A DNA stretch of 5,890 bases, from NCBI GenBank assembly GCA_027623875.1, contig JAQBUS010000092.1:1-5890 (forward strand), read 5' to 3'. The notes under the pieces are model-generated. The model did not search any database and was not told where the DNA came from. It saw nothing but the letters and a program-made list of their open reading frames with translations. A program made the position numbers and the translations under genes. The DNA comes from Pseudomonadota bacterium. GTDB lineage: Bacteria; Pseudomonadota; Alphaproteobacteria; Rhodobacterales; Rhodobacteraceae. This document shows positions 1 through 5,334 of this stretch, one piece after another (within the stretch, counting starts at the first letter, position 1; each line of letters starts with the position of its first letter).

Positions 1-491
1 GTTTAATGGCTATCCCTGGGATTCTTCTAGCGATTGCTTTGATATCTTTGTCTGGGGCTTCATTGACCACCGTTATTATAGCAATTGTTATACCCGAGGT
101 GCCTAGAGTCGTTAGATTAGTTCGGGCTGTTGTTCTTACAGTACGTGAAGAGGCTTACGTCGAAGCAGCAATCGCAGCTGGAACTAATTTAACTAATATT
201 ATGGTACGGCACATTTTACCAAATACGATAGCTCCCTTAATTGTCCAGGCAACCTATGTCTGTGCATCAGCAATGCTTACGGAGAGTATTCTTGGCTTTT
301 TGGGGGCTGGTGTTCCTCCGGAAATCCCTAGCTGGGGAAATATTATGTCAGAAGGTAGAACATTCTTTCAGATTTGCCCTTGGATAATATTTTTCCCGGG
401 TGTCGCTTTGGCTATTACTGTTATGTCAGTAAATATTGTTGGAGATGGTTTGCGTGACACTTTGGATCCCCGCATTGCACGTAAGATGTAG
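1..491 (+). CDS. ABC transporter permease, DppC/OppC family (3' part only)
   Basis: This is the C-terminal part of an inner-membrane permease of a peptide/nickel-type ABC importer. The reading frame is open through the left edge (codon TTA at 3-5 precedes the ATG at 6), so that ATG is internal. About 161 residues of a usual ~300 are present. Numbering from that Met, a hydrophobic segment at about 2-30 begins with the MAIPG motif usual in the family. The cytoplasmic EAA loop that docks on the ATPase lies at 53-73 (EAA, then G59, then HILPN at 69-73). Further hydrophobic segments lie at about 75-99 and 124-145. The family motifs GAGVPPEIPSWG (100-111) and GLRDTLDPR (148-156) close the protein. 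The ATPase gene follows after 27 bp on the same strand, so the two are very likely one operon. The family call is secure; the substrate (dipeptide, oligopeptide, glutathione or other) cannot be read from this fragment. Confidence 0.93.
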   Translation, partial: LMAIPGILLAIALISLSGASLTTVIIAIVIPEVPRVVRLVRAVVLTVREEAYVEAAIAAGTNLTNIMVRHILPNTIAPLIVQATYVCASAMLTESILGFLGAGVPPEIPSWGNIMSEGRTFFQICPWIIFFPGVALAITVMSVNIVGDGLRDTLDPRIARKM

Positions 492-511
492 AAATAAATC
501 GTTATAGAAAG

Positions 512-522
512 CCATTAAATGG
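512..522. repeat. 11-bp perfect dyad over the ATPase start codon
   Basis: The sequence CCATT-A-AATGG is a perfect inverted repeat whose right arm contains the ATG at 519-521. It lies where the ribosome binds, and only a weak purine stretch (AGAAAG, 506-511) precedes it. As RNA it could form at most a 4-bp stem with a 3-nt loop, so a strong effect is unlikely. It may be chance. Confidence 0.3.
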
Positions 523-2129
523 TTCTTAGAATTGAAAATTTATCTGTAAAACTACCTAAAGGCGGTGATAGAGAGTTCGCTATTGAGGACGTTACTCTAC
601 ATGTGGATAGGGGGGAAATTGTTTGTGTTGTGGGAGAATCCGGCTCTGGGAAATCTGTTACGGCATTTACCATTATGGGACTTATTCCAAGAAAAGAGTT
701 AACTCCAGTTCAAGGAAAAATTTTACTCGAGAATGAGGATTTACTTACTAAAGACAATGCAGAAATGCGTAAGTACCGTGGTAGCCGTATGGGTATGATT
801 TTTCAAGAACCAATGACTGCACTTAATCCTGTGATGAAAGTTGGAAAACAGATAGAAGAACTTCTCACGATCCACACAAACCTTAAAGAAACTGATCGAA
901 AAAGAAAAATATTAGAAGCAATGAACTCTGTTAAATTGCCTGAACCAGAGAAAATCTTCAACACATACCCTCATCAACTTTCTGGTGGTCAACGACAACG
1001 AATTATGATTGCGATGTCGTTAGCTTTGGAACCAAGCTTGCTTATAGCAGATGAGCCGACAACAGCATTAGATGTTACGACTCAGGCTGAGGTGCTTTCA
1101 CTAATTAGAGAAATTCAGCAGAGTAAAGGAATGGGTGTGCTATTCATCACTCATGACTTCGGAGTTGTTGCAGAGATCGCTGATCGGGTCATAGTTATGC
1201 AGAATGGTAGAGTTGTTGAAGAGGGAACAAGAGATAAAATACTTCACGCACCAGAACATATCTACACCAAAATGCTTATTAGTTCTGTTCCTTCATTGAC
1301 ACCCCCGGATCGTTCTCAAGAGCGGACACAAAAAACTAAGATAGTGGATATTCTGTCATTGAGTAAGACATATGGATATCGAGGTTTTTTTGGATCCGGT
1401 AGAGTTGTTAATGCGGTGCAGGATGTGTCCCTAGAGCTATTTGGTGGAGAGTTGGTTGGTATTGTCGGAGAGTCAGGGTCTGGGAAGTCTACCCTAGCTC
1501 GGTGTCTAGTGCGGTTAATAGATCCGACTAGTGGAGATATAACCATCGACGGTAGAAATATTTCGACATTGTCCCGTGGGAGTTTAAGGCCATACAGAAG
1601 TGAATTTCAGATTGTCTTCCAAGACCCATATCGCTCTCTGAATCCGCGACGGACTATTGAGCAGTCTTTAATTGAAGGGCCAATGAATTTTGGACTTAGT
1701 CAAGAGGAAGCGAAAAGTCGAGCTAAAGAAATACTTACTATCGTGGGTATTTCTCCGGAGGCAATGAGCCGTTTTCCACACCAGTTCTCAGGAGGTCAGA
1801 GACAAAGAATTTGTATTGCTCGAGCCATAGTTATGGAACCAAAACTAATTGTTGCTGATGAAGCCGTTTCCGCACTTGATGTGTCGGTTCAAAAACAGGT
1901 TTTAGATTTATTTTTAGATATTCGTCAACGATTTAGCTTAGCTATGCTTTTTATCACTCACGATTTGAGAGTTGCAGCTCAGATATGCGATCGTGTTATT
2001 GTTATGCAGCATGGAAAGATAGTTGAGCAAGGTAGGACAACTGACGTTTATAATAATCCGCAGCACCAGTATACAAAAGACTTATTAGCAGCCGCACCTG
2101 GTAGAGATGTTAAATTTAGTCAACTTTAA
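519..2129 (+). CDS. Fused two-domain peptide ABC transporter ATPase (DppD-DppF/GsiA type)
   Basis: This cytoplasmic ATPase has two complete nucleotide-binding domains in one 536-residue chain and powers the importer whose permease lies just upstream. Domain 1 has Walker A GESGSGKS (39-46), Q-loop Gln96, signature LSGGQ (154-158), Walker B ending in Asp178-Glu179, and switch His212. A linker at about 255-275 leads to domain 2: Walker A GESGSGKS (317-324), Q-loop Gln368, signature FSGGQ (423-427), Asp447-Glu448, and switch His481. All catalytic residues are present in both halves. Domain 2 departs mildly from consensus (FSGGQ for LSGGQ; DEA for DEP). The Cys-rich C-terminal tail seen in many stand-alone OppD/DppD proteins is absent after domain 1. 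The architecture matches GsiA/YejF-like proteins, where one polypeptide replaces separate D and F subunits. The ATG at 519 gives the usual short N-terminus before the first beta strand. The ribosome site is weak, consistent with translation following the permease. Confidence 0.96.
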   Translation: MVLRIENLSVKLPKGGDREFAIEDVTLHVDRGEIVCVVGESGSGKSVTAFTIMGLIPRKELTPVQGKILLENEDLLTKDNAEMRKYRGSRMGMIFQEPMTALNPVMKVGKQIEELLTIHTNLKETDRKRKILEAMNSVKLPEPEKIFNTYPHQLSGGQRQRIMIAMSLALEPSLLIADEPTTALDVTTQAEVLSLIREIQQSKGMGVLFITHDFGVVAEIADRVIVMQNGRVVEEGTRDKILHAPEHIYTKMLISSVPSLTPPDRSQERTQKTKIVDILSLSKTYGYRGFFGSGRVVNAVQDVSLELFGGELVGIVGESGSGKSTLARCLVRLIDPTSGDITIDGRNISTLSRGSLRPYRSEFQIVFQDPYRSLNPRRTIEQSLIEGPMNFGLSQEEAKSRAKEILTIVGISPEAMSRFPHQFSGGQRQRICIARAIVMEPKLIVADEAVSALDVSVQKQVLDLFLDIRQRFSLAMLFITHDLRVAAQICDRVIVMQHGKIVEQGRTTDVYNNPQHQYTKDLLAAAPGRDVKFSQL

Positions 2130-2138
2130 GTTTATAGA

Positions 2139-2202
2139 ATTTTAAGCTTCATTGGTACAAAATATATAGATCATATAGATTGTGTTGCAAGTGGCTTAAA
2201 AT
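2139..2202 (+). other. Near-symmetric 64-nt inverted repeat / RNA hairpin candidate
   Basis: The outer arms ATTTTAAGC (2139-2147) and GCTTAAAAT (2194-2202) are perfectly complementary over 9 bp. On nearly the same axis, an inner pair (2157-2167 with 2173-2183) matches at 9 of 11 positions and closes on a 5-nt loop (2168-2172); four G-U pairs could extend it outward. It begins 10 nt after the ATPase stop codon. No U-run follows 2202, so it is not a classical intrinsic terminator. It could be a 3'-end stabilising or processing structure, or a DNA operator. The region is AT-rich, which raises the chance of accidental pairing. Confidence 0.45.
2164..2180. repeat. Short tandem repeat ATATAGAT x2
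   Basis: ATATAGAT occurs at 2164-2171 and again at 2173-2180, a 9-bp period close to one helical turn. It sits at the centre of the inverted repeat described for 2139-2202, and the two symmetries overlap. A regulator binding two adjacent half-sites is possible, but nothing else supports it. Confidence 0.35.
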
Positions 2203-2217
2203 AGTCTCAATAGACAT

Positions 2218-2245
2218 TTGATTATGAAGCAAATTCAATTATAAT
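2218..2245 (+). promoter_or_regulatory. Sigma70-like promoter candidate for the SDR gene
   Basis: TTGATT (2218-2223, 4 of 6 to consensus) and a perfect TATAAT (2240-2245) are separated by 16 bp. Transcription would start near 2252, leaving a leader of only about 13 nt that begins roughly at the ribosome site AAAGGAAAG (2251-2259). That is short but usable. A small inverted repeat ATTTG/CAAAT (2216-2220 and 2230-2234) overlaps the -35 box. The promoter implies that the SDR gene can be transcribed independently of the transporter operon. Confidence 0.5.
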
Positions 2246-2264
2246 TTTTAAAAGGAAAGTTTTT

Positions 2265-3053
2265 ATGGATCTAAGGTTAACCGGCAAGAAAGCTCTCGTC
2301 ATGTCCTCTAGTAGAGGTCTTGGGATGGGGATCGCGGAAAATCTGGCCGCTGAGGGTGTTGATGTTTTGTTAACCGGAAGATCAGAGGGCCGTCTGCAAG
2401 AAAATGTCGAGCGCATTAATAAAAAAGGTCAGGGTAAAGCATTTTATGTTTGTATTGATTTAGTAAATCCGGGTTCAGTAAAGCAAATAGTGGAGGCCGT
2501 TGAAGGCCACCTTGGTGGTGCCGATATATTAGTAAATAATACTGGTGGGCCACCTCCTGGAAGAATGGTAGATATTGATATAGAAGCACTACCTAAGCAG
2601 TTGGATGCGATGGTTACTCGGGTCGTCCAAATAACAGATAAAATCATTCCACATATGAGGGCCCAAAAATGGGGGAGAATTATCACTATTGGTTCATCTG
2701 GTTTAATCCAACCTATTCCAAATTTGGCTCTATCTAATCTTATTCGAGCTTCCTTAGTTGGTTGGTCAAAATCACTCTCTAATGATCTGGCTTCGGAAGG
2801 TATAACTGTTAATATGTTGTTGCCTGGGCGCATAGATACAGAGCGTGTAGGAGAACTTGATACGGCGGCAGCGGCAAGGACTCAATCTTCTCTTGAGGCT
2901 GTAAGAGAAGCTTCGATGGCAACTATACCAGCAGCGAGATATGGAACAGTCGAAGAGTTTTCTTCAGTCGCAACATTTTTGGTTAGTGAGCCCGCTAGTT
3001 ATATAACTGGTAGTCAAATTAGGTGTGACGGAGGACTTATTAGATCGGTTTAG
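2265..3053 (+). CDS. SDR-family oxidoreductase, 3-oxoacyl-ACP-reductase-like, atypical active site
   Basis: This 262-residue Rossmann-fold protein is a short-chain dehydrogenase/reductase relative, presumably cytoplasmic. The nucleotide-binding loop is SSSRGLG (14-20), in place of the classical TGxxxGIG. NNTGG (91-95) stands for the usual NNAG, followed by a PPPG stretch. The catalytic-Ser region GSS is at 143-145. Thirteen residues after Ser144, where classical members carry YxxxK, an ungapped comparison with E. coli FabG gives Ser157 and Arg161 (SNLIR), so both catalytic residues are missing. LLPGRIDTERV (185-195) and the C-terminal YITGSQIRCDGG (246-257) are typical of the fold. I recall an SDR subgroup annotated as beta-ketoacyl-reductase-like that lacks a full tetrad and shares the N-x-x-x-S-N pattern. 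Its substrate is unknown, so FabG activity should not be assumed. The start is well supported by AAAGGAAAG 5 nt upstream. The gene lies 135 bp after the transporter and converges on the molybdoenzyme gene. Confidence 0.92.
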   Translation: MDLRLTGKKALVMSSSRGLGMGIAENLAAEGVDVLLTGRSEGRLQENVERINKKGQGKAFYVCIDLVNPGSVKQIVEAVEGHLGGADILVNNTGGPPPGRMVDIDIEALPKQLDAMVTRVVQITDKIIPHMRAQKWGRIITIGSSGLIQPIPNLALSNLIRASLVGWSKSLSNDLASEGITVNMLLPGRIDTERVGELDTAAAARTQSSLEAVREASMATIPAARYGTVEEFSSVATFLVSEPASYITGSQIRCDGGLIRSV

Positions 3054-3068
3054 CTGCAACTCTAAACT
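3047..3068. terminator. Weak hairpin between convergent genes
   Basis: GTTTAG (3048-3053) and CTAAAC (3062-3067) form a 6-bp stem with an 8-nt loop, extendable by one G-U pair. It starts on the SDR stop codon and fills most of the 19-bp gap between the two convergent stop codons. There is no T-run after it on either strand and the stem is A/T-rich, so it would be at best a weak bidirectional end signal. Confidence 0.25.
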
Positions 3069-3072
3069 AAAT

Positions 3073-4179
3073 TTACTGCTCAGCCTTGCGAACAAATATA
3101 TGGGTTTTCTGCACAGAGTTGTTTGCAAATCCACCGATGTCAAATGGGGCTTCAAGCGGTTGTATATCTCCTGCTTCGTCTGTTGCCCGAGAGGAGATAA
3201 TATAATCTCCAGGGATAGCGGCCCATTCGAAGCTCCATTTTTTCCAAGCATATTTTGAACTGTCTTGGTCAAGTGTTGCGTTATGCCAGGAACCATTTAT
3301 TGAAATTTCTACTTTGATAATCTGTCTACCACCACCAACCCAAGCACGACCCATTAGGTCAACTTGTCCAGAAGAAACTATCCGTTTTCTAGAGGTCCAG
3401 TCTGGAATTCCCGGCGGTTTCATTAGGGATTTTACTTTCATTGACGTAATGGGTTCCCCTTCGTCATCACGTTTTTGTCTATATCTGTAGGTACCGACTT
3501 GCTGATAACCTTGGAAAGGTTCTGTTGAGGCCTGAATTTCGTTCAACCACTTAACACTTGCCATTCCATACCACCCGGGAACAACTATTCGAAAAGGTGC
3601 TCCGTGTTGTGGTAACAATGGTTGCCCATTCATTTCATAGACCAACAGAACGTCTAAGTTGTTGATTTGTTCTACAGTTAAGCTGCGCTCAAAGTTATGT
3701 TCGACGCCCGAATCGAATCCACGATCTGCTCCAGTAAATATAAAATTAATAACGTCGCTTTTTGGTTTGGCGCGCTGGATTAGGGCTTTCATAGGTGTAC
3801 CTGTCCATTCGGAGGTGCCAACTGCTCCGTAGGACCATGGCATTGAAAAACTACGAGGTTCCATGCTGGAACGGCCGTTGCCAGCGCATTCTAAGGTAAC
3901 GGGAATCGTCTGAGACGGCATTTTTTTTATGTCTCTGTAGTTTAGGGTATAGGGATTAAAAAAATCACCAGTAAATGAGATAATGTGGTCGGCTTGGTTT
4001 AGCTTTGGTATGTCAAAGTGAATAAGTAGATAATGTTGGCCAATAGGCGTCACATCATGCTCAAGGCTCTCTAGGGGTAGCCCGGAATTTCTGTTTGCTA
4101 GATTAACTTCGGTTTCGCTAAACACACCTGTTTCAGTTTTAGGCCGTATGAATTTCTTAAATGGATTATAAGTTGCCAT
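3073..4179 (-). CDS. Sulfite-oxidase-fold molybdopterin oxidoreductase, cytosolic type
   Basis: This 368-residue protein belongs to the sulfite oxidase family (COG2041), with an N-terminal Moco domain and a C-terminal dimerisation domain. The Mo-coordinating cysteine is Cys98 in LECAGNGRS (96-104). Arg103, Trp115 and Tyr231 align with conserved active-site residues of vertebrate sulfite oxidase. HGAPFRIVVPGWYGMASVKWL (192-212) is the central family motif, and GRAWVGGGR (277-285) opens the dimerisation domain. The segment HYLLIHFDIP (49-58) lines up with the vertebrate FFxRNHLPVP motif but has Leu52 where the substrate-binding Arg (human Arg160) would be. The N-terminus (MATYNPFKKFIRP) has no twin-arginine signal or hydrophobic stretch, and there is no haem domain, so a cytosolic enzyme is inferred. 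Sulfite oxidation is only one possible reaction. The gene lies 48 bp downstream of irr on the same strand; the ribosome site is weak. Family call firm, substrate unknown. Confidence 0.92.
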   Translation of the reverse strand: MATYNPFKKFIRPKTETGVFSETEVNLANRNSGLPLESLEHDVTPIGQHYLLIHFDIPKLNQADHIISFTGDFFNPYTLNYRDIKKMPSQTIPVTLECAGNGRSSMEPRSFSMPWSYGAVGTSEWTGTPMKALIQRAKPKSDVINFIFTGADRGFDSGVEHNFERSLTVEQINNLDVLLVYEMNGQPLLPQHGAPFRIVVPGWYGMASVKWLNEIQASTEPFQGYQQVGTYRYRQKRDDEGEPITSMKVKSLMKPPGIPDWTSRKRIVSSGQVDLMGRAWVGGGRQIIKVEISINGSWHNATLDQDSSKYAWKKWSFEWAAIPGDYIISSRATDEAGDIQPLEAPFDIGGFANNSVQKTHIFVRKAEQ

Positions 4180-4227
4180 AGTTGACTCGCTAATTAAGTA
4201 TTTCTATTTTTTTAAAATTTTTGAACT

Positions 4228-4650
4228 TTAAATTTCTTTTCGTCGAAGTCTAATGACAACATCTACTTTTGAAATTTCTGCTCCTTTAGGCGCTTTTGGC
4301 AAGCTAGTAATTTCTAATTGTTCTTTCGGGGCATCGGTAAGTTCATTTTCACCCTCCCAATAAAAATGGGGGTGGTCGTCTATCCGGGTATCAAAATAGG
4401 ATTTTGTACCATCGACTAGGATTTCTCTGATAAGACCCGCTGCAGAAAACACTTTTAAAGTGTTATAAACTGTTGCTAATGAGACGCTTGCGTCAGATTG
4501 TTTTACTGATGCGTAAAGGCTCTCGGCTGTAACATGCCGGTTGCAGCCATCACCGACTAGTAGGGTTGCTAATACTACCCTTTGGCGGGTTGGTCTTAAC
4601 CCTACTTGGGCCAGCCAGCCCTCTCCTATTTGAAACGTTGTTCTATTCAT
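4228..4650 (-). CDS. irr: Iron response regulator Irr, Fur family
   Basis: This 140-residue DNA-binding protein belongs to the Irr branch of the Fur family. In rhizobia, Irr controls haem synthesis and iron uptake genes and is sensitive to haem. The winged-helix part carries GLRPTRQRVVLATLL (17-31), HVTAES (39-44) and the recognition-helix region VSLATVYNTLKVFSAAGLI (56-74). Irr-specific features are the TKSYFDT strand (82-88), WEGENEL (98-104), and the ending KVDVVIRLRRK (128-138). The His cluster reads HPH (93-95), where Bradyrhizobium Irr has HHH. There is no Cys-Pro haem regulatory motif: the only cysteine, Cys36, is followed by Asn. The protein also lacks the long N-terminal extension of Bradyrhizobium Irr. 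The start is supported by AGGA at 4658-4661, 7 nt before the ATG. It diverges from fabA and precedes the molybdoenzyme gene. Confidence 0.93.
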   Translation of the reverse strand: MNRTTFQIGEGWLAQVGLRPTRQRVVLATLLVGDGCNRHVTAESLYASVKQSDASVSLATVYNTLKVFSAAGLIREILVDGTKSYFDTRIDDHPHFYWEGENELTDAPKEQLEITSLPKAPKGAEISKVDVVIRLRRKEI

Positions 4651-4672
4651 ATTTAAATCCTATTCGTAATGG

Positions 4673-4702
4673 ACTATAATATGTTTATTAGAGAAATTTC
4701 AA
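4673..4702 (-). promoter_or_regulatory. irr promoter candidate with overlapping 8-bp palindrome
   Basis: Reading the minus strand, TTGAAA (4702-4697) could be a -35 box, with either TATAGT (4678-4673, 18-bp spacer) or TATTAT (4681-4676, 15-bp spacer) as -10. The perfect palindrome GAAATTTC (4693-4700) overlaps the -35 box, a position suited to a repressor, possibly Irr itself. It is short and lies in AT-rich DNA, and it does not clearly match the longer Irr-box dyad. Confidence 0.35.
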
Positions 4703-4723
4703 ATTAAAAATTTTCAATTAATA

Positions 4724-4754
4724 TTGTGGCCAATCTATAGCTGGACCTTATAGC
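4724..4754 (+). promoter_or_regulatory. fabA promoter candidate
   Basis: TTGTGG (4724-4729) followed by TTATAG (4748-4753, 18-bp spacer) or TATAGC (4749-4754, 19-bp spacer) could serve as -35 and -10 for fabA-fabB, giving a leader of about 50 nt. A second -10-like TATAAA (4787-4792) lacks a recognisable -35. The assignment is tentative. Confidence 0.3.
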
Positions 4755-4765
4755 CATTCAAATGG
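4754..4765. promoter_or_regulatory. 12-bp perfect dyad upstream of fabA
   Basis: CCATT-CA-AATGG is a perfect 5+5 inverted repeat at the 3' edge of the candidate -10 box, about 50 bp before the fabA start. This position, near a likely transcription start, would suit an operator. The arms are identical to those of the dyad at 512-522, but the spacer is one base longer. No known regulator is identified. Confidence 0.35.
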
Positions 4766-4811
4766 TAGTGTTAATTGGATAAAAATTATAAAGCAATGAA
4801 GGGCCCTATGA

Positions 4812-5318
4812 ATGTCAGAACACCCAAATACCTTTAATAAGGATGGACTTTTGAAGTGTGCATCTGGCGAATTATTTGGAAAAGGAAACCCACAACTCCC
4901 AATGCCACCTATGTTAATGATGGATCGGGTCGTAGACATCAGTCTGGATGGAGGGATAAGTGGAATGGGCCACGTAGTAGCGGAATTGGATATAAAACCT
5001 GACCTTTGGTTTTTTAGTTGCCATTTTCCTGGGGACCCGGTGATGCCGGGTTGTCTTGGTCTTGACGCGCTCTGGCAATTGACAGGATTTAATTTGGGAT
5101 GGAGAGGAATGCTAGGTCGAGGAAGGGCGTTAGGGGTCGGGGAAGTTAAGTTTACTGGCATGGTTACTCCAAAAACCACCTTGGTTAGATATCAGGTGGA
5201 TTTTACTCGGGTTATAAATCGAAAATTAAAGATGGGTATCGCAAATGGTAGAATGTTTGCCGATGATCAGGAGATTTATGTCGCCGAAAACATGAAAGTC
5301 GGTTTATTTTCGGATTAA
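4812..5318 (+). CDS. fabA: 3-hydroxydecanoyl-ACP dehydratase/isomerase FabA
   Basis: FabA dehydrates 3-hydroxydecanoyl-ACP to trans-2-decenoyl-ACP and isomerises it to the cis-3 isomer, the branch point of unsaturated fatty acid synthesis in the cytosolic type II pathway. The 168-residue length is normal. The catalytic motif CHFPGDPVMPGC (70-81) contains His71, and Asp85 follows in LGLDALWQL (82-90); they match E. coli His70 and Asp84. MLMMDRV (34-40), DLWFF (64-68) and GRALGVGEVKFTG are further FabA signatures that separate it from the shorter FabZ. The third residue of the HF(I/P)G motif is Pro, as in FabZ, instead of the E. coli Ile. The ATG at 4812 has GAAGGG (4798-4803) 8 nt upstream; the overlapping ATG at 4808 is in another frame. 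fabB follows after 16 bp, so the two are almost certainly co-transcribed. Confidence 0.97.
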   Translation: MSEHPNTFNKDGLLKCASGELFGKGNPQLPMPPMLMMDRVVDISLDGGISGMGHVVAELDIKPDLWFFSCHFPGDPVMPGCLGLDALWQLTGFNLGWRGMLGRGRALGVGEVKFTGMVTPKTTLVRYQVDFTRVINRKLKMGIANGRMFADDQEIYVAENMKVGLFSD

Positions 5319-5334
5319 CTATTAGGAGAAAATT

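Noticed and set aside
1316..1546. Open frame on the minus strand inside the ATPase gene
   Set aside because: It is antisense to the Walker A region of domain 2, its product resembles no family I know, and the overlapping plus-strand gene is certain.
2222..2416. Open frame on the minus strand over the start of the SDR gene
   Set aside because: It is antisense to a well-supported start and promoter, is low in complexity, and has no recognisable domain.
2444..2833. 129-codon open frame on the minus strand inside the SDR gene
   Set aside because: Its sequence reads as the reverse of conserved SDR codons and shows no domain of its own.
3025..3258. Short plus-strand open frame at the convergent junction
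   Set aside because: It starts inside the SDR gene and runs antisense to the molybdoenzyme; no motif or credible ribosome site supports it.
2964..3296. Open frame on the minus strand spanning the SDR / molybdoenzyme junction
   Set aside because: It overlaps the 3' ends of two firm genes in another frame, with no family resemblance.
4687..4710. Full-length Irr box (ICE-like dyad) around GAAATTTC
   Set aside because: Only the central 8 bp are symmetric; the flanks match at about half the positions or fewer, so a specific Irr box cannot be claimed.
4801..4806. GGGCCC palindrome next to the fabA ribosome site
   Set aside because: A 6-bp palindrome without a loop is not a meaningful RNA hairpin; it is most likely incidental.
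4808..4810. ATG four bases before the fabA start as an alternative start
   Set aside because: It is in a different frame from FabA.
4748..5179. 143-codon minus-strand open frame over fabA
   Set aside because: FabA on the plus strand has every catalytic residue; the antisense product is Pro/Ser-rich with no known domain.
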